DNA from: Acanthosoma haemorrhoidale
Lineage: Eukaryota; Arthropoda; Insecta; Hemiptera; Acanthosomatidae
Reading direction: 5' to 3'
NCBI GenBank assembly: GCA_930367205.1
Contig: OV884009.1
Location: 87,503,189 to 87,567,188 of the forward strand
DNA length: 64,000 nt
Shown: piece by piece, positions 24,800-36,969 of the stretch
Numbering within the stretch: position 1 is the first letter of the stretch
Layout of the letters: the number at the start of each line of letters is the position of its first letter
The notes under the pieces: generated by a model
Database searches by the model: none
What the model saw: only the letters and a program-made list of their open reading frames with translations
Told to the model about the DNA's origin: nothing
Position numbers and translations under genes: made by a program

Positions 24800-26320
24800 G
24801 TCAGGTTTATCACCAGCTGGTAAGGAAGCCTAAGCCGAGGCCAGCCACACAGTTTTCATCCTATACTCATGCCAGATCATCCCCTACATCAACCCCCACC
24901 CTAGCTGAAAGGAAGTTGCAGACCAGAGTTGTGTACCATAGTTGTCGTCACAAAATTAAAAGCAGGAAGGAGACATGGCAAACCCTGTTGCTACTCTGTG
25001 CACTACTTCTCTTGTATCCACGTGACCCCTTTACTTTGATAATGTCAATCATTAAGCAATAAGAAAATTGGTGATTAGTCCCCCTCCCACCCACATGTGG
25101 CAACACTGTGCCAAGAAGCCCCTTCATCCTAACCATCTAATTTCATGACGGCGACTATAGTAACTTTCTTAAACAGCAGAAAATACAAAATATATTTGTA
25201 AAAATAATTGCTAATTCACCTAGTTGTACTGATATCTCCTGAATGCATGTAGCACTAACATTGACTTTATTTATAATATTGTAAAATAAAGCACCCAAAA
25301 GTCTTCTTGCAATTGTAAGTGTAGCAATAATAATTTAGTAAAAAGTGCTGTGCACAATGTATTAACTAAAAAGAAGATAAATTAATGTAATTTATTTTAT
25401 TTTTAAGGGCCTCTAAAATTAGTCTTTTAGTTGTTTTTCTAGATAAAAATAATTTAACTAAATAAGTGGATATTTACATTTTAGTTGTATGTATTAGTTT
25501 TAGATTAGAGGTGCTCTGGCATTTGGCAACTATAAGTGTTGAGCCCATGCAACATAAAACAAAATGAAGAATTTTAACGTTTAAAAAAAAAAGTGTACTT
25601 ACACAATTGGGAATGATTTTGTAATACAAATTTGAATTTAGAGCAACAGTACAGCAATAAAAAAACATATGTACTCGACTATATATTAATATTCAATACT
25701 GCTAAGATTATCATGTAAACAAACTGTATGTAGATTGGTCAGAAAGATTTGGCATTATTTGTTTATTTCCCGCCTTCACGAGGAGAATGTTTCCGCCTTT
25801 GGTGAAGGGCAGGCATTAGAAGTCAGTACTTGAGAGATTATATTTATCTGTGATCATGTATTAGATGAGCCCATGTTATGAATGCAAAAAAAATCTTTGG
25901 CTCAATCTATTTTTGTATAACTGTGCTATGACAGAAAGTAAGGGTTCCAGCCTTGCCTTGATTTTGCATTGGTCTGAAATTGCACAAAATACATATATTT
26001 TTGACCACTTTCACTTTATGATCTTAGGCAAAGCTTGATTTTCATCACCATTAATAGTTTTCCATTGTGCCACTTTCTTAAAGAACTCACCCTTCATGAC
26101 TTGTCGGTTTCTTTCTTTAGCCCTTTCTGAAGGTGCTATTACTGATCACACGCATGTATATGACTTGTCCAGCTTCATCTCTCCAAACCTTGTTCACTTC
26201 TGATTCCCAGGATGCCGCCTAATCAGTGTCTATCCCTCTTCCACCAATCACTCCTCCTCTCTTTTTTGATATATATCTTTTTATATGTAGATTTTTATAC
26301 TTTCATTGTTTGTTTTTTTT
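24800..26320. other. intron, nothing recognised
   Basis: AT-rich, with a few short open frames lacking recognisable domains. Confidence 0.35.
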
Positions 26321-26325
26321 TGCAG

Positions 26326-26421
26326 GTAGAAAACATTAACAAAGCAACTGATGAACTAAAAAACAATGTAAATGATTTCATAGATCGTTTATTTCCAAAT
26401 ATTGTGATACAAAAGCATGAA
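26326..26421 (+). CDS. kinectin/RRBP1-like gene, visible exon 8
   Basis: This 96-nt exon, phase 0 at both ends, encodes 32 residues that include IDRLFPNIVIQKHE. A short RLFP-type segment breaking the coiled coil, followed by a tryptophan-containing stretch in the next exon, matches my recollection of the kinectin/p180 C-terminal region. The acceptor is a strong poly-T tract ending in tgcag, and the donor is gtaagt. Confidence 0.78.
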
Positions 26422-27272
26422 GTAAGTTATTTAGGTTTTATTTTATATTATATATTACATTTAAAGATGGTATAAAAAAAATGTTAAAAGGGATATTCGT
26501 GTATGAACGTAATAAAGCACCTATTTTCACAAAATTTATTTATATTTAGTTAAAAAAGCTTTAGCTATGGTAATAACTGAAATTAAATCAAATAAATAAA
26601 TAAGCCTTAATCACCTAAACGAAATATATACATAATATAGAATTAAAATAAATGGCACCTCTTGGTAATAAATGAGATGAAGAATAAGGGTTTTCTTTAA
26701 AAAATATATCTTCTATAGAAAGGGAGATCTTCTAAAGTTATTGACAGGCAAGTACCACAAGCCTCCTGTGATTCTACAGGACATGCTATAAAATGTGTTT
26801 CTTTATCTTTGGAGGTTCCTTTAAAAGTATTGATTAAGGGCTGTCACAGATATAAATTTATAAGTAAAGACATTTTGCAGCTTTTAAATAGCCCTTTATT
26901 ATATTTCCTCTATTTCTAAATTTTTGGTCATTCACCACAATACAATTAATTACCAATAAAATTGTAGTTTCTCATACAGGACCATTAATCAGAGGACTGA
27001 TATTGATATATATCAGATAAATTTCACATACTTTTTCAATCTTTTACGATCTGATATAACAAATTTGATTAAACATTTCCTGCATAGTTATAAATTATAT
27101 AGTATCTTATTTTATTACTTACATTTTAAGGTTTTAGGCCTAAAAAACCCCACTAGTGTTTATGATTATTATTATTTTTTAACTGTACTATTGATTAAAT
27201 CTTTTTATAATTATTTGTGTATTAAACATCTTTAAAACATTATTATCATTAATAATTTTTTTTTAATTTTAG

Positions 27273-27413
27273 GGCCAGTTCAATGATTGGCTCATGTCAG
27301 TGGAAGAAGCTGTAAATGCAAGTTACATGAATAATTCTTCTAAAGATTTAAAACCCCAGAACTCACAGCTGCAGTTAATTGTGACACTATACAAAAATAT
27401 AATCTCTGATACG
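27273..27413 (+). CDS. kinectin/RRBP1-like gene, visible exon 9
   Basis: This 141-nt exon, phase 0 at both ends, encodes 47 residues. It begins GQFNDWLMSVEEAVNASY, a non-coiled linker with a single tryptophan. It then re-enters helix with LQLIVTLYKNIISDT, which parallels the vertebrate LQxxxxxYKxxLxET segment. The acceptor follows ttttaattttag and the donor is gtaaga. Confidence 0.78.
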
Positions 27414-27794
27414 GTAAGAAATATAATTTCTAAAAATTTGTGTTAAAGTGAAGTTCAATCTATTTAAATTATGTTTGATTTATTTGTTGGTGACTTATAC
27501 TAATAACTAGTTGTTATCAATTATATTGCCTATTTTTATTAAATCAATCACTGATTAAGTTAAAAATAAACCTACAATAAATTAGTGCTACAAAGCTTTA
27601 AAATAATTAAGTTAGAACTATAGATGGCTCATCTCTCATTTAATTACTGAAGAATGTTAGAATTTTATTTTACATTAAAAAACAGCATGCCCGTGTAGTT
27701 ACTGGTTGCCTACTGGGCACAAATTATTTATTTAATTTTGATGTAGTGTATATATTATTTCTTCATTATTTAGTTAACATGTCATGAATGACTT

Positions 27795-28395
27795 TAAAAA
27801 AAAACAATGATTTCGTTACTTTGGCTACGTTTCCCCCATCCCCAAGCCATCTATCTGCAATAGTGAAATAAACATATCTGTACCTCGGAGGGATACAACA
27901 CTATGTCCATTTTTTTCCATATTGACTTTATTACAGAGTTAAAATCAGCTTTTCTCATATATCTATTTCTTTATAGAGCACTATGTCCAAAACCAGTTAG
28001 AACCGGATATAGCATGTTTTAAAACAACACCAATAGCTGTGCCAATAACACTTTTTGTTGAAAAAAAGTTTAAAACTCCTCTCCTGTAAAGTTATGAAAA
28101 TGGACATAGTGTTGTATCCCTCCGAGGTACAGATATATAATGTGAATGGACTATAACCTTCATCAATTATTAACATTTAAAACTAAGATATGTAACACCT
28201 TAAAAAATTGTAAAGAAAATTATTGTATACAATATAAATATGAATGAATTAAGTAACTATGATAAATGGGAAACACTATACATATATATATATATATTTA
28301 TATGTAGACCATATTAGTAATTTTTTTAGATAGATGGCTTGAGGATGGGAGAAAATCCCAAAATGTCATCCTCAAAGTAACAAAGTAAAAAAATT
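27795..28395. mobile_element. nested inverted-repeat (MITE-like) element
   Basis: An inner inverted repeat of about 40 bases is essentially perfect: gtacctcggagggatacaac continuing to cactatgtccatttt at 27,875-27,915, mirrored at 28,097-28,136. An outer, more diverged pair (ccatccccaagccatctatct near 27,837 and its mirror near 28,331) encloses it. gttactttg appears at both outer edges. The interior is non-coding. Confidence 0.75.
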
Positions 28396-28399
28396 GTAT

Positions 28400-29669
28400 T
28401 ATAATCTGTACTAGGGAAAGTCTGTTAACCTTTACACAATATCTAATAATATTTTCTGTAAAATTAAGAAAAATAATATCATTAAAACTTTATTGAATGT
28501 ATCAAACTAGCTTAATCATCAATTTAACTTAACAAAGTTGATAAATACAAAATTATAAAACTAACAATCAACAATTGTTGAACAAGACCATCAGCAAAAT
28601 GAGTCCAAGAAATTATATGTTACTGAATGTGATTTGAAAATACTTATCTCATAGCTCGGTCAAATGGTCAAAATAAACAAAATAGCTAAATTTCTCAGCT
28701 AGTCTAATATTTCGCATATTTCAAAACAAAATAATTTTATTAAATTCATATTGAAAATTTGTATAGATGATATCTGAAATACTTTAATACTGTGGTTGTT
28801 CAATTGAATATGTTTGTTTCCTCACAACAAATAATATTATTATAAAGTCATTCATAATATTACAGAAAATACTTTTCTTGTGTGTATTTTTTAATTTTGT
28901 AAATTGAACAGTATTGTTTTTCTTAACTCCATTTTCCAAGATTTTTCATCAGAAAAGAAATAAGGTTATTATATTTTTTTTTATCTCACATTTGCGATTT
29001 CTTTACTGAGGGTGGCCGACCAACTACTTTCAGCTAGTAAATTATTTTCAAGAAATTTCTTGCTATTCTTGATGATGTGTCAATGAATACCACATGTTTA
29101 GCCTCCTGAAGTACAGAAAGAGACATAGTCCAGATGAGTTGTGGCTGCCACCACTAAGTGTAGTACAGCTGGTATTTCTCTGCAACTAACTTTGTATATA
29201 TTCAGTTTTTCTGCTGCTGTTAAACTGGCATTCTCATCTTATTATTTGTGGGTTTATATTTATCAACACTATTCAAAGTCTTCTACTGCACATTGATTAG
29301 GAACATTACACTTGGATGAACACACCACACAATATGGTCTGTTATAAAATTTAAAGATTGGCTGCAGATTTAATTGAGGTACATCTCTGTAATTTTCACT
29401 TGTTTCATTGTTTTTCATACAGGGTAATCCACTTTTTATTGTTAATTATTATTGTTAGTAATATTATATACTATGTAAGTATTATTAACCCTTAATAGGC
29501 TGCCAAAAATAAACATGCAGGCCCCCGATTGCCTACCACCAATATAAATCATCATGTATTATTACCTGTTATGCACTTTAACGTTTCTTCTGTATACTTG
29601 TAATACCTTCGTTTTGTTTTAGTAGATTTCCAATGAATTCACTACTCAATATATATTTTTCATTTGCAG
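28400..29669 (+). other. last intron remainder, nothing recognised
   Basis: AT-rich sequence with no coding frame or strong repeat structure. Confidence 0.35.
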
Positions 29670-29801
29670 GAAGATACATTGGATAGGCTTCAAAACCTAA
29701 TTGAATTGGAGGAAGCCAAACAAAAACAAGAAATTATTAATTTGAAGGAAGAGCTTGAAAGTCTTCGTAATTTGCAGGGAAGCACTTCTGCAGTGATATA
29801 A
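29670..29801 (+). CDS. kinectin/RRBP1-like gene, terminal exon
   Basis: This 132-nt exon has an acceptor catttgcag and ends in TAA at 29,799-29,801. It encodes 43 residues: EDTLDRLQNLIELEEAKQK, then more helix, ending LQGSTSAVI. It closes the coiled coil and has no C-terminal membrane segment, as expected for this family, in which the membrane anchor is N-terminal. The ten exons together give 434 residues in one frame. Vertebrate relatives are about 1,300-1,500 residues, so a substantial N-terminal part should lie left of the window. Confidence 0.8.
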   Translation, partial: EDTLDRLQNLIELEEAKQKQEIINLKEELESLRNLQGSTSAVI

Positions 29802-29975
29802 TTGAAATTATTGTTACAATTTTGTACTTGCATATCTTTGTAAGTTTGTGATTAATTACATACATGCATTTGTGTATAAGTATATATGTAAATGTATGAA
29901 TGTTCAAAAACTCTTGTCAAATATAGTTCATATGTATCAATTTATATTTTTAAATAAAATAATTTTGCAAGTCAT
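29802..29975 (+). terminator. 3' UTR and poly(A) signal of the kinectin/RRBP1-like gene
   Basis: About 150 bases after the TAA, an AATAAA hexamer sits at 29,953-29,958, followed by a T/GT-rich stretch near 29,985-30,000 that could act as a downstream element. Cleavage would fall about 15-25 bases after the hexamer. This is the only well-placed poly(A) signal directly downstream of the terminal exon. Confidence 0.65.
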
Positions 29976-29979
29976 TTAT

Positions 29980-30915
29980 ATAATCTGTGTTTTTTTTTAT
30001 CCCATGGGTTATTAATAAAATAGTTTAGAAATGAATATTTTGAATACCTGTCATGATGTTTTTAAAACTGATGATTAAAATCATAGTTTCATTAGTATTT
30101 TGGTTTTTATAAATAAGTAATATTGTCATAAAAAATCCTTAGCAACTGTATTAACATACACATTATTAGAAAATCATATAATTATTTGGCACTTTCAGAA
30201 ACTTTTACATAAATCCAATTTTTCTACTGCAGGTATTAAGAAATTATAAGTCGTTTTTGGTTTCTCATTATGCTTGAAACTGAGATTTTATATATGAAAT
30301 TCTTCATTCACTTCTCACTCCGCCTCTTTGCATGCCGGGGTCTCTCCTTTGTACCCACCTTTCTTGTTCTTGCGCTAGCAACTTCTTCTTGGGCAGCACC
30401 TTTCCTATTCTTCTCCCAACCAGCAAATATTCACAATCCACTTCAGTTGTTTTAGCATGTTTAATTGCAAGGATATTCAGTTCCCTGTAATGTCCTCTCA
30501 TTTTGGTTGAGTGCTCTGGTTTTTCCCAGATCTCTTAGAAGCTATTTTATTTCGGCTGCAGTGAATTGGCACTCGTATTTCTTAAGGAAATTCCATTTCT
30601 TAGTATTGGAAAATATCACAGTCCAGATTGTCATAGCCTGCTAGAATAGATAAGATTAAAAATATCTGTATATTTTTTGACTTATTACATTATTATTTAA
30701 TTCATGTATAATCATATCCATTCGAAGCAGACATTTTGAGTCAATCAAAACCAAATTTTGACTGTTTTAGTTTATGGGAAACTAACATTTATGAGAAGGA
30801 AGTTTAGATAATTTAATAATTACTTTACTTACTTTTTAGGAAAATTGACATATTCTTTAGAAATAACTTAAGATTATAAATAGTTCATTCATTATTATTT
30901 GCAATTGTAATCTTC
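29980..30915. other. intergenic, nothing firm
   Basis: A 65-codon minus-strand frame at 30,304-30,501 and its plus-strand shadow are present but unlike any family I know. The somewhat higher GC at 30,310-30,420 suggests an old repeat. Confidence 0.3.
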
Positions 30916-30919
30916 ATCC

Positions 30920-31140
30920 ATGACCAAGACCATGGAATATGTCCCAGATGGCAGAAGACCTAAGGGTCGCCCTAGGATGTCCTATCTCGGCTACATTGAA
31001 CGACTGTAGGGCGAGGGGGAAGGACCTCCGACAGGTGAGGAACCTAGCTGGAAATAGGGAAGAATGGAATTCCTGGATGCATGCTCCTCTACGCTGAGAG
31101 GCACTAAAGAGGGAAGCTAAAGAAGAAGAAGAAGAACATC
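30920..31140 (+). mobile_element. LINE 3' end with (GAA)n tail
   Basis: One frame reads YVPDGRRPKGRPRMSYLGYI, resembling the GxRxxGRPRxRWxD ending of several insect LINEs. It is followed by remnants like NLAGNREEWNSWMHAPL (frameshifted) and then aagaagaagaagaagaa. The short simple tail marks the 3' terminus. Only about 200 bases remain, typical of 5' truncation. Confidence 0.6.
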
Positions 31141-31149
31141 TGTAACTCC

Positions 31150-32080
31150 AATTTCAGTACAATTTTTATAGGATTATTGTGTATATAGATTATTATTATA
31201 GTGTTATTATTCTCCTTGATGGATTTCTTACTTTGTATACTAATTTATTTTCATTTTTAGGGACAATTTCCATTGTTTATTTTTTTTTTTTTATAGCAAA
31301 TCCCAAAACCTCAGTAATAAAATCCAGCACTTGTGATAAAATAGTGTAAGCCAATTTTAAACATGGTAGGTTTGCTCAAGCTAAAAATCTATTTACTTTT
31401 GTAATTCTTCAATCATATCTGTCAAACCTGGATAAGACTGATGTGGAACCCTCATAACAGGCTTAAGAGACAAGAGCTAAACAGAGGTTATGGGGAACTT
31501 TAAAGACTGCTTAATAGAGATTTTAATCTCACTCTTGAAAACTAACTGCACTTATCCAAACAATTATTAAAACCAATCTGGACCTATGGACTAGACTGTG
31601 GGGCATAGCCAAACCTGCAAATATCAAACAATTTAAACTTTTTAGTCTAAATTCCTCAGAACTTCTATGGAAGTGAAGTAAGCATGGTCAATGGACCCTT
31701 CTGCATCTGTCACTTCATCACTTAACAATGATTGATCTCCATGTTCTTTCTGTTCTTGATCAACTTTTTACCCAATTCCGTGAAAATTTATCTCTACAGT
31801 CAATTCCTTAAGAAGTAACACTCATCCATATAATCCTCATCACCTAAAGCGGCGGTGGCCTCTTGATTTATTGTAAATAGCTAATTACGGGGTGGGATCC
31901 TGTCACTGGCCACCATCCATACATATGGCCTGAGATGTCTTTCTGGAGGACCGCGAGAATCAGACTGTATCCATGAGCTAGCTAGCAATCGGGTTCATTA
32001 TACAGGAAAAGACAAACAAGAACAAATGGAGGTAAGGTTCAATAATTTTTTAGACCTTGGTCCGAACCTAAACTAGCCTC
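31150..32080. other. intergenic, decayed sequence upstream of the LTR element
   Basis: No domain was read. It may include 5' parts of the element at 32,100, but no LTR was found. Confidence 0.3.
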
Positions 32081-32089
32081 CGCCACCAG

Positions 32090-34150
32090 AAATGATCATA
32101 CCTTAAATTATTGCGACTCCCTGCTAAAAATGATTGACAACAAACATAATAAATGGCTTATCAACACAGGAGCTACAAAAAAGTATATTCGTCCCAATTG
32201 TCTATCCAGAGACTGTACAATTATTATGGAATTTACTAAGAACAAAAGTTTATAAAACAGAAATAATACACGCTTGTAATGAGCGTAAAGAAAAAATGGT
32301 TAAGCTACAAATACTGAAGTACCCAGATTGGAATAAGACTCTCATCTTAATAACTGCCGCTAATGATAAATCAATGGGCTCTGTGCTTTCTCAGGAAGAT
32401 GAGTCAAGAATAAAACATTCTGTTGCATTTGCGTAGGGGGTAAATTTAATTTGACCAGCTGAGTTAAACTATTCCATTATTGACAAATAACTATTATCAA
32501 CTGTTTGGTCGACACAGGATTACAAACCATATCTATACAGCACAAAGTTCATCATACAAACGGATCATAAACCTCTGTCATGGATATTTACTATGAAAAA
32601 TGGTAATACACGCATCATAAAGTGGATTTGGTAACTAAGCGTGTACGAGTTTGATGTAAAACATGTGCAGGAAAAAACAAATTACGTTGCTGATGCACTT
32701 TCGAGGAACCATGAAAACCTAATACACCATTTAAGTGAAGAAGAAATTGACCAGATACTCAATGAAGTGATAGAAAAAATCGAAATAGATATTAGCTCAC
32801 AGACGAACACATTGGGTACAACAAATAAGACAAGAACACATGGAAATAGTACCAGAAGAAGAAGCAATGACTGGGGCAGCTACTATTCATTCACAATTAT
32901 CGTTAAATGAACAATTATGGATAGGTCAAAAAGAAAAATGTTTAAATTCACGAAACCCTTTAACGAATTGCGTTACAAACTATACATTAATGATATAAAT
33001 AATATAGGAACGCAATTAGAGCAACTATTAAAAACTAACAAAACCTACGGAACCTATGTACTGTAAAGCACCAACAAGAAAGATCAAAGATAATACAAAT
33101 ATCGCATCACACGATAAGGACTAAGAGAGATCAGACAAAAAAGCAAAATATATACTCGAAAAAGAACAACAAATTGAATTAATTTCAAACTATCGTGTAG
33201 GAAAATCAAAAAACAGAAGGACCATAGAAACATGAATAACTCAAGAGATAACATTACTTTCTTAATATGAAAGATCATATAACCGACTTTTTCAACAATT
33301 GTTAAATAGTAAGAAAGTAAAATATGATAGAAAATCCATAAGAGCAAAGTTCCAATTGACACAAACACCAACGAAACCCTTTGAGGAGGTAATGATAGAT
33401 ATTCTGCACCACGAACGAAAGATAATTTTTACATCCACAGACACATTCTCGAAACGTCTATTTGCTAGAGTTATAGCATCAAAACATGCTCTAAGTATGT
33501 GCAATGTCTAAAAAGAATACTTCCAACATTATCCTAAACCAAAGACAATGCGATGGACAATAGAAGAGAGATGAACATCACGTTTACGAGAAAACGTCTA
33601 GAAATAACTAATATTGAAGCACACTATACTTCTACTGGAAATGCTAACTCTTTAGGACTACTGAACTATAGTAGAGTACTATAATAGAAATTCCACGGAG
33701 TACACAACATAGCACCAATAAAGAAAATTTTTATTATTAGTCGAGACTGCAGTATTAACGTACAATGACACACTTAACAACTACGTAAAACTTACTCCTA
33801 ATGAAATCACATTTGGTATTCTGCCAGAGCAACTAAGAAATGATTATAATACTACTGAACAATAAGTCCAAAAGTACCATGATGAATAACGAATGATTCA
33901 TAATAAAATACCTTAAGAAAATGTCGAAAGAACCAGTAAGTTAAACAAGTATAGAAAATCCTCCTACTTAAGAAGATGAACAACATTATTTTAAATCTGC
34001 ATCACATAGCAAATACACAGATGGTTTTATACCAGTGACTGTACATTATAAGGATAAAAATAAAATCAGTAAAACGCATGTGAATAGAATAAAACGTCCA
34101 ACAAAAAGGAAGAAAAAACTATTAGTTGACGAGAATGATTATAAGCATTC
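32090..34150 (+). pseudogene. errantivirus/gypsy-like pol remnant
   Basis: Blocks occur in pol order. At 32,330-32,430 ANDKSMGSVLSQEDESRIKH is the RNase H start, where a D-A-S is expected. At 32,641-32,720 YEFDVKHVQEKTNYVADALSR-like residues end RNase H. At 33,310-33,480 KVKYDRKSIRAKFQLTQTP and KPFEEVMIDILH belong to the integrase core. Stops and frameshifts separate them, and the RT palm with YxDD is not visible. Upstream LTR, gag and protease are missing. The order and the KPFE..xIDI block suit the insect errantivirus branch of Ty3/gypsy. Confidence 0.7.
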
Positions 34151-34499
34151 TTCTCACTCCACGGACTAAAACATGTTTGACAATCACAAAAAGTTATTGA
34201 TGCAACAAATTTATCTGGAATCATACACTACGCACTAAATAATGTAAAGATAATTAAGGACTATTCCAAAACATATCATTTTTTCAAATATTGATTTATT
34301 AGAAAAAGAATTATTAAATATAAAGTACCACTTACCATTATATCATAACCAAACCCTGTATAATATATTACTAGAAGAATAAAATACAAACTAAATTAGA
34401 CTTAATACAGAAAGTACCAAATAACCTAAAATACAAAGATAACCTAAAACTAATAAATAAGAATTTTGAAGCAAACCTTAAAAATCTTAATAAGAATGG

Positions 34500-34940
34500 G
34501 TATTTCCACTGCTGTCCATACATTATATATACATATTATGTACTTAATACTAGTTGACTACAGTTATCACTAATTGAAAATATCACTAAAATTTTGGAAA
34601 TATACATACAAACTTAATAACTGACGTATTGAGAGATATCGACCATAAAATAACACTAGTATCTAGAGATCCAGAGGTCTTATGGACAAATAGTAAGATT
34701 TACTGTAAAACACATCAGAAGATTGTACATGTATTTGTAAAATTACCACTACATGAAGTGAGCTTTACTAGTTATTGTATATATTATATATATATACCTA
34801 AACCTGCGCATATTCATTATATATCAATTAATATTAACCCCTCTATATATGTGAATAAGAATAATGACATATTTATAGGAAATTGTACTTTTATTGTACG
34901 AATATTAACCAATATAAAAATAAATGTATAACTAATATCG
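34500..34940 (+). pseudogene. env-like remnant of the errantivirus element
   Basis: A 100-codon open frame (from 34,629) includes IYCKTHQKIVHVFVKLPLHE followed by a tyrosine-rich IPKPAHIHYI. Insect errantivirus envelope proteins (baculovirus F-like) share a C-T-KxxxIxVxxKLPL and PxPxPxH pattern in this region. It lies 3' of pol on the same strand, as expected. The beginning of env, any fusion peptide and the membrane anchor are not seen, so it is a broken relic. Confidence 0.5.
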
Positions 34941-35029
34941 TAAATAATAAGAAATTAGATTAATGTAACTCTATCCCAACAGCTATGAACAAATAATAAC
35001 AGAACCGCTTAGTACCAGCTAAATACCAG

Positions 35030-35880
35030 ACTACTCGGGAAGACTTTTGTCGAAAGATCGACGAAGGCCTCGGCATCTCGTTCAAGAGCCCCTGGGCGAA
35101 GCCTCTTCACGTTTTAGAAAAACTTGACGGTGCCTCTGGACTCTGTGGTAGCTACCAACGGCTAAATGCCCTGACCACTACAGAATACCCAACATAGACG
35201 ACTTCAACATCGGACTTCCCGAGAAGACCTTCTCTCCATTGGATCTCTAGCTACTTCCAGATTCCAATCGCCGAGTCTGACACACCAAAGATAGCGATAA
35301 TCACTCCGTTCGGGCTGTTGGAATTCACTTGACTGTGCTTTAGATTGAGTCAGGAGTTTCGTAGACTTTATCTTCCGCGCTCTACTGTACATTTATGATC
35401 TCTTGATTGCTTTCGACCCAGAAGACGAGCACAGACAGTATCTGCATGAAGTCACAATGAGACTTAATGCCAACGGGATCTTAGACCTCTCGGTGAACCA
35501 GACTTAATCCGCCCACAGGAACTACTAACGATGCCTAACTCCAAGCTGCCAACACTCAGTGACCGTTGAGTGCCCTTTTCTAAAACAGTAACAAGAACGG
35601 TAAAATTTCCACCACTCGGAAACAAGATGCCAACAACGCTTGTTTTGTACAACAATGTGGAACCTTATAGTACCATGTAACTTGGACAACCGAATCCCCA
35701 GGCTGGAATTGCATCAGCGCGCTGCTGCACCAGCGAGAGAACTCCGCCCTGGCACCGCTCGGCTTTTTCTCAGAATATAGTCTTATCGTGTTAAAATTTC
35801 CAGGAAGCCACGGGCCGAAAGCTAGTATGACATGCAGGACATCGTACGCCTCTGCACATATAAAAGAGTTAGTTATATTT
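35030..35880 (+). pseudogene. Ty3/gypsy RT remnant, second element
   Basis: Frames read GISFKSPWAKPLHVLEKLDG, GSYQRLNALTT, LPEKTFSPLDL, YFQIPIAESDTPKIAIITPFG and GLLEFT. These are RT fingers and palm in order (SPWASPLH, RRLN, F.LDL, YxQIP, TPFG). The YxDD box is degraded in the following LYIYDLLIAF-like stretch (near 35,390). It differs in base composition and codon choice from the errantivirus relic at 32-35 kb and is closer to the Mag/CsRn1-like element at 46-48 kb. No LTRs were found. Confidence 0.7.
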
Positions 35881-36604
35881 TTCTACATGATGCATGTTAC
35901 GAAAGTCACTAACACAACCGAACACAAAAACATTTTGTTTTAAGGGTGGGCCCCAAAAGCTCCACTATCTGATTTCGTGCTGATATATAGGCTGCCTACA
36001 GTAACATATAATAATTTAAGAAAAAACCTACACTTTGACAGCTAAATATGCTTACTATTAATCACTCTCAACGTTCTACAGCACCCTCTGATAAATAGTA
36101 AGGATTGCCTGATTATTAACTGATGTAAGTAAGGATTGTAAACTAATATATATATATTTAAAATCAATAAAAAAAATCTTTGAATCAAAGTTATGATATA
36201 AAATGTGAAATAACTCTACAAAATGGCCTTACTTCTATTACTTAAACTGAAATATCTGAGGAGCTAATAATGCTAAAATGGCGTTATTGGTCATGTTACT
36301 CGGTACTTTATACATGTCCGAGAGATCTTTATTTCCATCCTTCGGATTTAAGTTCCAAATTTCCACTTTGGAAATTCAATTTACCTAGTGGTACCTGTTT
36401 TTACTCTTTTCAACCGCTTGTCGCACTTTAGATGATTTTCTCACTCAGACAGACACCTTCCCTTTTAAATCTCTATGAAAATACTCAATGTTTGTTCAGG
36501 TTCCATATTTTCAGGTTCAGGATTGTGAATATCAATTAAACAACATGTTTTAAAACATAGATTTATCCTTTGGTTTACTTAGAACCAACATTCAAATTCA
36601 ATTA

Positions 36605-36680
36605 TGATGAAAACAAGCATCGATATAGTAATGACAAAAACAAGCATCGATATGGTAATTACAAAAACAAGCTTTATTAT
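36605..36680. repeat. 27-bp tandem repeat, 2.7 copies
   Basis: The unit gaaaacaagcatcgatat plus agtaatgac repeats with one or two changes, the last copy diverging at agcttt. Length about 75 bases. Confidence 0.75.
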
Positions 36681-36763
36681 TTTGTCCTAAATGCCTTTAT
36701 ACCCATTTATCTCTGTTTGTGTTATTACAGAGTATTTTAATTTTCATCAATATTAATTTACAG

Positions 36764-36947
36764 GTGTACGTTCTAAAGTTGAATTGTTGTCGAAAATATT
36801 CAAAGAAACAAACAATATGGCTACACTGAGTGTTGTTGCTCTTATCGTTGAACCTACGTTATTAGAGATTGATTTAATGTTTACATCGTTAGTCGATGGC
36901 TTGGATTTATTTCGTTTCTTTGGGTCGCTTGGAGGGAAACTATAAAG
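36764..36947. other. candidate unassigned exon, strand ambiguous
   Basis: On the + strand a strong acceptor (tattaatttacag) and donor (AAAG before gtaagg) bound 184 bases, open in one frame from VRSKVELLSKIFKETNN to a stop four codons from the end. On the - strand the same DNA is open throughout, with SDPKKRNKSKPSTNDVN and a usable acceptor but a weak donor. Neither product is recognised. Confidence 0.3.
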
Positions 36948-36969
36948 GTAAGGTTTCTTTGTCAATACT

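Noticed and set aside
30304..30501. A basic 65-residue minus-strand frame as a small gene
   Set aside because: There are no splice sites, no recognisable domain and a competing plus-strand frame. Chance is more likely.
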